This document shows, piece by piece, positions 57,238 to 64,000 of a stretch of DNA of 64,000 nucleotides. The position numbers and the translations under genes are program-made. The stretch spans positions 248,001 through 312,000 of the forward strand of contig CM030735.1 in NCBI GenBank assembly GCA_018127085.1, written 5' to 3'. Every line of letters starts with the position of its first letter. Within the stretch, counting starts at the first letter, position 1. The notes below the pieces were generated by a model. The model had not been told where the DNA came from and did no database searches. It saw only the letters and a program-made list of their open reading frames with translations. The stretch comes from Pneumocystis sp. 'macacae'. Lineage: Eukaryota; Ascomycota; Pneumocystomycetes; Pneumocystales; Pneumocystaceae.

Positions 57238-57909
57238 ATGGATATTTTCATAGATCCAAAGGTCTATACTGAAAATGAAAAAGATATCAAGTCAAACATA
57301 CAAACTAATATAAAAGACGTGATTTCTTTATTTTCATCTTTATCATATCTACCATCAACATATATTAACTCATTTCTTCCATCTACTATATCATTAATAG
57401 AAGCACAAAATAAAATAACAGATCTTCTTTCGTCTCTTGAATTTGCATCTGGATCAGCTATTGAACAGCTACATGGAGTCGTAGATGAAATTATTCAGCA
57501 ATCACCACGATTGAGTTACGACGTTGAACTTTTACACAATAATCTAACAATTTTTTTTGAAATATTAAATAGAAAAAAAGAACAAGTCAATACATTTAAG
57601 AATGAAGAAAAAAGCAATACAATTGATTATTTTATTAATCTTGAAATTATAAAACAAAGAATTCAAACAACATATTTTATCTTAGAAGAAGCAAAAAATT
57701 GGAAAAATATAGAAACAGAAAAAAAAAATATTGAACTTTTAATAAAGGACAATCAAATCCAAAGAGCAAAAAACACTATTGATAAACTGAAAAGCCTTGT
57801 GGAAGTATGGAAAGGAACTAATGAGTATGATGAGAGATTAGATATGATAAAAAAATTAGAACAAAAAATATGTGAAAATTTAATAAAAATACCAAATGAT
57901 AATATTTAA
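57238..57909 (+). CDS. COG7: COG7-like Golgi tether subunit (short form)
   Basis: A single exon of 223 codons. MDIFIDPKVYTENEKDIKSN, then ISLIEAQNKITDLLSSLEFA, EQLHGVVDEIIQQSPRLSYD and VELLHNNLTIFFEILNRKK are followed by LEIIKQRIQTTYFILEEAKN and NTIDKLKSLVEVWKGTNEYD. The order of an early (I/F)DP start, a long coiled coil, an xxxPRxxxDVExL motif, a KxRxxxxxxxLxEAxxW motif and an EYxER motif fits the N-terminal domain of Cog7. Animal Cog7 is more than 700 residues; fungal Cog7 proteins can be far shorter, so this may be complete. Identification is from pattern only. Confidence 0.6.
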   Translation: MDIFIDPKVYTENEKDIKSNIQTNIKDVISLFSSLSYLPSTYINSFLPSTISLIEAQNKITDLLSSLEFASGSAIEQLHGVVDEIIQQSPRLSYDVELLHNNLTIFFEILNRKKEQVNTFKNEEKSNTIDYFINLEIIKQRIQTTYFILEEAKNWKNIETEKKNIELLIKDNQIQRAKNTIDKLKSLVEVWKGTNEYDERLDMIKKLEQKICENLIKIPNDNI

Positions 57910-58133
57910 TAAGTTTAGTAATTAAATCGTTTTATTTTAAATTATATCTAAATCATTAGTTTATGAAGCATATTACGAAATTGAATTTAATTAAGTTTTT
58001 TTTTTATTTTAATAAAACAAAATATCAGTATATTTTTTGTTTTTTTTTTTTCAATATTTTTAAATGTTATCTTTAGGATTTTATCGTAATTCAAAAATAC
58101 TTTTAGGACATATATTAACTTATACTTTTTCAA

Positions 58134-59381
58134 ATGACAAAAAAAAAAATATTTTTGCCTAATTTTTCTTCCATAGAATCTAGAATTACTGATTATTCTT
58201 CATGGACAAAAGATGATTTGATTAAAAAAATTATAACATTAGAACAAGAAATGTTATTTAAAAAGAAAAAAGGAAATACATATACAGGAGAATATATATC
58301 TGAGGATTCAGGTTTCTCTCATGAGAATTCTGTCTCTGTAAAAAGACCTTTTTTGATGTCAAATTATAACCAAAGATATATTGCTTTCAAATTTGCGTAT
58401 TTAGGATGGTACTATAATGGTCTTGTAACCCAAGGAAATGAAACACAACTACCTACAGTGGAAGAAACTATATTCTTTGCCCTTAAAAAGGCTAAACTTA
58501 TTGATCATGAAAGTAGTTGCAATTTTTCAAGATGTGGAAGAACAGATAAAGGTGTTACTGCTATAGGTCAAGTAATGGCACTTAATGTAAGAAGTAATAA
58601 ACCTTTTAATGAGGATTCTGAAGAAGAATGGGATGAAATAAAATATGTAGATATTTTGAATAGATTGCTTCCAAAAACCATTAGAATATTAGCATGGTGT
58701 TCAGATCTTCCTTCAGATTTTTCTGCTCGATTTTCATGTCAAAAAAGACATTATAAATACCTTTTTTTCAAGAACTCGCCTAATATTCGTCTTGATATAG
58801 GAAAAATGTCAAAAGCAGCTAGTTACTTTATTGGAAAACATGATTTTAGAAATTTTTGTAAATTAGATACAAGCAAGCAAATAACGAATTTTACGAGAAT
58901 AATAACTAGATCTGAGATTAATAAGTATAATAAAATTGAAGAAGAAGATCCTCTTTATGTTTTTGATTTAGAAGGTACTGCTTTTTTATGGCATCAAGTG
59001 CGTTCTATGATTGCTATTCTCTTTTTAGTTGGTCAAAATCTTGAAGAACCTGAAATTGTAAAGACATTGTTAGATATTTCTAAAACACCTAAAAAGCCTA
59101 TATATAATATAGCACATGATCTTCCTCTTATACTTTATGATTGTCATTTCCAAAATCTTAATTGGAATTATGGAAAAGAAACTTTTTCTCAAAATCTTTA
59201 TAGGAATATTTATGATTTATGGCATACAGCAAAAATTCAAAATACTATTATTGATCTTCTTTTAAACAATGTACAAAATAATGGAGTTTTAAATAACAGT
59301 ATCACAAAAAAAATACTAATTAAAAATGGAACTGGTATTAACCAATCTTTGACAAAATATGTCCAAATAAAAAATAGATAA
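58134..59381 (+). CDS. DEG1: tRNA pseudouridine synthase Pus3/Deg1
   Basis: Makes pseudouridine 38/39 in the anticodon arm of tRNAs. One intronless exon of 415 codons. After a short N-terminal coiled coil, the TruA-type catalytic domain starts at QRYIAFKFAYLGWYYNGLVT. It continues with QLPTVEETIFFALKKAKLID and FSRCGRTDKGVTAIGQVMAL, with the catalytic aspartate in GRTDKGV. Then come LPKTIRILAWCSDLPSDFSA, RFSCQKRHYKYLFF, GKHDFRNFCKLDTSKQITNF and FLWHQVRSMIAILFLVGQNL. The order and the FRNFCKxD motif separate Pus3 from Pus1/2. It converges on the seryl-tRNA synthetase with about 65 bp between stops. Confidence 0.94.
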   Translation: MTKKKIFLPNFSSIESRITDYSSWTKDDLIKKIITLEQEMLFKKKKGNTYTGEYISEDSGFSHENSVSVKRPFLMSNYNQRYIAFKFAYLGWYYNGLVTQGNETQLPTVEETIFFALKKAKLIDHESSCNFSRCGRTDKGVTAIGQVMALNVRSNKPFNEDSEEEWDEIKYVDILNRLLPKTIRILAWCSDLPSDFSARFSCQKRHYKYLFFKNSPNIRLDIGKMSKAASYFIGKHDFRNFCKLDTSKQITNFTRIITRSEINKYNKIEEEDPLYVFDLEGTAFLWHQVRSMIAILFLVGQNLEEPEIVKTLLDISKTPKKPIYNIAHDLPLILYDCHFQNLNWNYGKETFSQNLYRNIYDLWHTAKIQNTIIDLLLNNVQNNGVLNNSITKKILIKNGTGINQSLTKYVQIKNR

Positions 59382-59446
59382 ACAAGTACAAACATACTAA
59401 ATAAACAATATTAAGAAAAATAGTCAATGTTTATGGATTAAAGTAT

Positions 59447-60849
59447 TTACAAATCATACATATCATGTTCTTTTTTTATAATTGTCATACCACCCATATA
59501 TTTCTGCAAAACACTTGGGATTCTAATACTTCCATCATTGTTCTGATATGTCTCCAAAATTGCAATAATTAATCGTGGTATTGCAGCCAAAGTACCATTT
59601 AACGTATGCGGCCAATTTAATTTATCGCCGGGATAGGCCATATAGCGAGTATTTAATCTTCTAGCTTGGTAATCTGTACAATTGGAACACGACATAACTT
59701 CTCCCCACGTACCGCGACCAGGCATCCAAACTTCTATATCATATTTTTTATATGCTGAAGCACCTAGTTCGAATGTAGGCATATCCAATATTCTAATTAA
59801 CTAAATACTATTTGTTCATATACAAATGCTTTACCTTGCATATAATCCAAGCTCTTTTATAATATTTTCTTGCAAATATAGAATATCTTCCAGCATTTTA
59901 TTGCTTTCTTCAGGATCAGTCCATGCAAATAATTCTGCTTTTGTAAACTCGTGTACTCGATACAAACCTTTTGATTCTTTTCCTCTTGCACCCGCTTCAG
60001 ACCTATAAACACGACTGATACCAACTATTTTTTTTGGAAGATCTGAACCTTTCAAAATTTTATTAATTCCTATACCTGCTATAGGGATTTCAGAAGTCCC
60101 TGCAAGACAATGCGTTGGTTCTATAGAAGAGTGATGTAAAAAATATATTTGTGTATTATTAAAGTTATCTCTAGGTTGAAAACCACATGCTGAAATAACT
60201 TCCGAACGAACAATACTTGGTGGTATAACAAATTTCCACCCAGAATTTATTGCTTTTACTAAGGCATAGTTTATAAGAGCCAATTCCATAAGTGCAGCTT
60301 CATTTTTAAGAAAATAAAATGCATGTCCTGAAGTTTTAGCTCCAGAATCAAAATCAATTAAATCCAAAATATCAGCAATAATAATATGATCTTTTGGTTT
60401 AGATATAAAACATTGTTTATCTGAGTTAATATACCTTACGATTTTTGCATTTTCTTCTGGCCCTATAGGCGACAATGGATGAATATCATTTGGTATTGTT
60501 AAACCAAGTCGTAAAAGTTCTAATTTAGTAAAACGTAGATCTGTTTCGGTTTTCTGAATACTTTTTTTTATTTCTAAAGCACTATTGATGAGTTTTCTAG
60601 AAGAAAAATCGTTTTTATTGATAACTGTTTGTTTAATTTCATCTGTTAGACGATTTCTTTGGTTTAATAAATTATTTCTTAATTTTATATGTTTAAGATA
60701 AATTTCATATAAATCAACAATCCTCGAAACATTATCAAATGAAATTTTATTATTCCTCTTGAGGCATCTGGACTTTACTTCTTCGCTATTATCTCTTATA
60801 TATTTATAGTCTATACAAGCTTGAAATATCTTCTGTTGTTTTGTACATA
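59447..60849 (-). CDS. seryl-tRNA synthetase, mitochondrial type (Dia4-like)
   Basis: A class II aminoacyl-tRNA synthetase that charges tRNA-Ser. The N-terminal coiled coil reads IDYKYIRDNSEEVKSRCLKR ... YEIYLKHIKLRNNLLNQRNR. The catalytic domain has SGHAFYFLKNEAALMELALI, PIAGIGINKILKGSDLPKKI, motif 2 in GISRVYRSEAGARGKESKGL, and FTKAELFAWTDPEESNK. After a short intron come LDMPTFELGASAYKKYDIEV, EVMSCSNCTDYQARRLNTRY and motif 3 (LNGTLAAIPRLIIAILE). The sequence is closer to organellar/bacterial-type SerRS than to cytosolic SerRS. The first exon was not found: the frame is open up to about 60849 but has no in-frame ATG, so a short upstream exon, perhaps with the import signal, must exist. Confidence 0.85.
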
Positions 60850-61162
60850 CTTAAAATAATTAATAATGTGTTAATTTTATTTTTTCAAGATATACTAAAA
60901 AAATTTTTTATGTTAGGAAATATTATATATTTATTATAATTATTTGATTTCTTTATGAAAGATAGATTAATTACCATTCATTTAATATTTTAACGTTTAA
61001 AAATACTGTCGGTGTCGGCAAATCAAAAGTTTAAAAAATTGCAAAAAAATAGAATATTTTATAAATAAGAAATAAAACAAAGAAAATATGAGAAGTCCTG
61101 TAATTTTAATGAGTAATTACCATTGTTTGACAAGCTTTATCAATTAATGATTCTAAAAAGAT

Positions 61163-63010
61163 ATGAATTCAAAACGACAATTGGGTCGAAAAGCACAATT
61201 ATCTAATATTTATTCAGCCAAAAATGTAGCAGATGTAAGTATTTCTAAGAAAGAACAATTGACTAATTTCCTTTCTAGATCGTTCGAACATGTAGGCAAA
61301 ATATTTATAATTTGTACTTGATTAATAAAATGAAGGCTTAGGACCTAATGCAATGTTAAAAATGATACTTGATCCAATGGGAGGGGTACTTCTTACAAAT
61401 GATGGGCATGCAATTCTTCGAGAAATTGAAGTCGCACATCCTGCAGCAAAATCTATGATCGAATTAAGTAGAACTCAAGATGAAGAAGTTGGTGATGGAA
61501 CAACCACTGTTATTATATTAGGTAAATAATAGATTTAATGGTATCTTTTTAATCAAAGAAAAGCTGGAGAGTTTTTGGTTCATGCTCTTCCACATCTTGA
61601 ACGGAATATTCATCCAGTTGTTATAATATCTGCATTTAAACAAGCACTTGCAGATGCTCTAGACATAATTGAAGAGATTTCGCAGAAAGTAAACATAAAG
61701 AATGATAAAGAAATGCATGAACTTATAAAAACATCTATTGGGACAAAATTTACAAGTCGCTGGAGTGATTTAATGTGTAATCTTGCTTTAAAAGCTGTTC
61801 GTATTGTTGAAAATAATATTGATGGAAAACATGAAATAGATATTAAACGTTATGCAAAAGTTGAAAAAGTTCCGGGAGGAGAAATTGAAGAAAGTGTTGT
61901 TTTAGATGGTGTTATGCTAAATAAAGATGTTACTCATCCTAAAATGAGAAGAAAAATCGAAAATCCTAGAATTATACTTTTAGATTGTCCTTTAGAATAT
62001 AAAAAAGGGGAATCGCAAACAAGTATTGAAATAACTAAAGAAGATGATTGGAATAGAATCTTACAAATTGAAGAAGAACAAATATCACAAATGTGTGAAT
62101 TAATTTTGTCTTTTAAACCAGATATTGTTTTTACTGAAAAAGGTATATCGGATCTTGCTCAACATTATTTTTTAAAAGCAAACGTCACGGCTATTCGTCG
62201 ACTTCGGAAGTCTGATAATAACAGAATTGCTCGTGCTACAGGTGCAACTATTATAAACCGTATAGAAAATCTTCGCGAATGTGATATAGGCAAAGATTGT
62301 GGGCATTTTGAAATAATTAAGATTGGTGACGAATATTATACCTTTTTAACTAAATGTAAAAATCCTAAAGCATGTACTATTTTATTGCGTGGCCCTTCTA
62401 AAGATATTATCAATGAAATTGAACGTAACTTACAAGATGCAATGTCTGTCACCCGAAATGTTTTTCTTCATCCAAAACTTTCTCCTGGTGGTGGTGCAAC
62501 AGAAATGGCAATTAGCGTGAAATTATCAAACAAAGCAAAATATATTGAAGGCGTAGAACAATGGCCTTATAGAAGTGTTGGTCAAGCTATGGAAATTATT
62601 CCTCGAACATTAGTACAGAACTGCGGTGCAAATTCTGTAAAAGTATTGACACAATTAAGAGTATAATATAAATTTACATATCGAATATTTTATAATAAGT
62701 ATCTAGGCAAAACACATTAATGGACAACATTCATGGGGAATCGATGGTGAAACAGGAGAACTAGTTGATATGTGTTCTCATGGCGTATGGGAACCACAAG
62801 CTGTAAAACTACAGTCCATAAAAACTGCTATTGAAGTAATATTATATTAATTTTATATAATTATTTCTAACCCTAATCAAGAGTGCTTGTCTTCTTTTAA
62901 GAGTTGATGATATTGTTAGTGGTATTAAAAAATCTAAAGAAAAAGGAAATTCTGCTGCTGATGTGCATAATATTTCTGAAAAAGATGGTTTTCAAGATCA
63001 GGGAGAATAA
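61163..63010 (+). CDS. CCT3: chaperonin TCP-1/CCT subunit gamma
   Basis: A subunit of the cytosolic group II chaperonin that folds actin and tubulin. Exon 1 gives [20 protein letters not shown] and NVAD. Next are [24 protein letters not shown] sequence, [20 protein letters not shown] and [20 protein letters not shown] (ATP site). An intron follows, then [20 protein letters not shown] and the main exon, which has [60 protein letters not shown] and [16 protein letters not shown]. Late exons give [38 protein letters not shown] and [14 protein letters not shown], matching CCT3. Short introns; stop at 63008-63010. Confidence 0.96.
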
Positions 63011-63152
63011 AACAAAACCCATATTAAATTTTAAATAATGTACATTTTTAAGCAATAATTATATTTAATTCCTTTGATTTTCAATGTTTTGTTTTTATTT
63101 GAAATTTTTGATAAATTTCAACCCTATATTCCACAATAATTTTTTATAAATT

Positions 63153-63602
63153 TTAATCTTGAAAGTCCAATGGCATTTCATTATGGATGCGATCTAGAAT
63201 TTGCTGCAATTGTTCTAAATTAAACCGCTCTTCACACTCTTCGATCAATATATACAACTCAACAAGAGTATCCGGCCTTGAATTAACAATCATAAGTTTT
63301 TCAGCTTTTGTCAATGGATAGTTTTCTAATTCTTTAGTAAGTTTGCAGACTTGCTCTGCAGATTGTTTTTTTGCTGGAAGTTCTTCTAAATACTTTCGAA
63401 GCTATATATAATATATATAAATATAAACTTAATCAAATGTATTTAATTTTACCTCAAATTGTATTGTACGAAGATTTTCATTTATAAGTTGTCTTGATTT
63501 TGTATTTTCTATATTGTGTTTTTCTTCAAGTTCATCTTCATATATATGTTTAAGAACTTCATAATCGGTTAAAAATGCATCCCTTTTTATCAAAACTTTC
63601 AT
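63153..63602 (-). CDS. RPC17: RNA polymerase III subunit C17 (Rpc9/CRCP)
   Basis: A subunit of the Pol III stalk (with C25) that contacts TFIIIB for tRNA and 5S transcription. Two exons, about 133 residues. Exon 1 (ATG 63600-63602) gives MKVLIKRDAFLTDYEVLKHI and a stretch ending RQLINENLRTIQFE. A short intron (about 63403-63452) is followed by LRKYLEELPAKKQSAEQVCK, LTKELENYPLTKAEKLMIVN and RPDTLVELYILIEECEERFN, then LEQLQQILDRI. LTKAEKLxxxNxRPxTxVELxxxIEExEERF is the HRDC-like signature of C17. It shares a 120-bp divergent promoter with VMA6. Confidence 0.93.
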
Positions 63603-63722
63603 AAATTTTAAGTTCGACGTATCTTCTTATATTCAGATTATCGAATTTTTCTATATCCTAATTCCATACATCTACTATTTAATTTAAAAAAACTATACAT
63701 TTAATAAAAAAGACGTATTATT

Positions 63723-64000
63723 ATGGGTATTTTAAAAGATTCACTTTTTTGTCAAGATATGAATTATATTGATGGACTGGTTCGGGGTTATAAGACTAAT
63801 TTTTTGACAAATACAACATATCAAAACTTAACACAATGTGAATCACTTGACGGTGATACCTGAAAAAAATTAAGCAGGTTTACTAAGTTTACTAAAAATA
63901 AATAGATCTTAGGATGCATTTATCGTCTACAGAATACGGAAACTTTCTATCAAATATATCGACTTTAACGACATCTATTATAACTCGTAAAGCTATTGAA
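63723..64000 (+). CDS. VMA6: V-type ATPase V0 subunit d (Vma6), 5' part, cut by window end
   Basis: Subunit d couples the V1 rotor to the membrane ring of the vacuolar proton pump. Exon 1 gives MGILKDSLFCQDMNYIDGLV, then RGYKTNFLTNTTYQNLTQCE and SLD. An intron of about 54 nt (GTGATA...AAATAG) is followed by DLRMHLSSTEYGNFLSNIST and LTTSIITRKAIE, running off the window. DGLVRGYK, LTQCExLDDLxxHLSxTxYGNF and the spacing match Vma6. An earlier-ending frame in exon 1 is simply the unspliced intron. Confidence 0.92.

Overview
The window is nuclear DNA from a fungus and is gene-dense. Outside one GC-rich island it is very AT-rich. Most genes are split by many very short introns, usually about 40-60 nt with GT...AG ends and a CTAAC/TTAAT/CTGAT-like branch site. 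Products are typical ascomycete housekeeping proteins (RSC1, SWI1, SOF1, NOP58, SDS3-like, YEN1-like, GPI15). Base composition, intron size and gene content best fit the Taphrinomycotina, and the genus Pneumocystis in particular. That assignment is inference from style, not from a search. About 36 protein genes, one tRNA gene and one intronic snoRNA can be supported. Exon joins were made by eye from splice signals and family conservation. Coordinates are gene spans from start to stop codon, introns included.

Layout, left to right: RNA14 (-), glutaredoxin (+), cofactor-independent phosphoglycerate mutase (-), a MED9-like gene (+), dihydrolipoamide dehydrogenase (+), COG3 (+), eIF3k with a C/D snoRNA in its intron (+), SGD1/NOM1 (-), SRP14 (+), RSC1 (+), eIF2A (-), BUD20 (+), OTU1 (-), a mitochondrial MTF1/TFB-type gene (+), an RnpA-like gene (+), eIF3e (-), mitoribosomal IMG2/mL49 (+), SWI1 (-). 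Next comes a GC-rich island holding most of a YEN1/GEN1-type Holliday-junction resolvase and an OPT-family transporter (both +). Then SPB4 (+), COG8 (+), mitoribosomal uS15 (-), NOP58 (+), tRNA-Leu(CAA) (+), an SDS3-like gene (-), an unrecognised gene (+), SOF1 (+), ARP10 (-), RPS0/uS2 (+), GPI15 (-), COG7-like (+), PUS3/DEG1 (+), a mitochondrial-type seryl-tRNA synthetase (-), CCT3 (+), RPC9/RPC17 (-), and the first part of VMA6 (+), cut by the window end.

The genes do not form a single pathway. Several themes recur: ribosome production (SGD1, BUD20, SPB4, NOP58, SOF1, RPS0, the snoRNA), translation initiation (eIF3k, eIF3e, eIF2A), mitochondrial gene expression (MTF1, IMG2, uS15m, SerRS, perhaps the RnpA-like protein), chromatin (RSC1, SWI1, SDS3-like), and three subunits of the Golgi COG tether (COG3, COG7-like, COG8).

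Two signals stand out. First, from about 36.3 to 39.9 kb the DNA is roughly 55-70% GC. Its edges lie inside the YEN1-like and OPT reading frames, and the strand bias flips from C-rich to G-rich near 37.8 kb. This looks like a local mutational or recombinational process rather than an inserted foreign block. Second, the 159-nt intron of eIF3k carries a U44-like C/D box snoRNA whose guide matches a conserved stretch of 18S rRNA.
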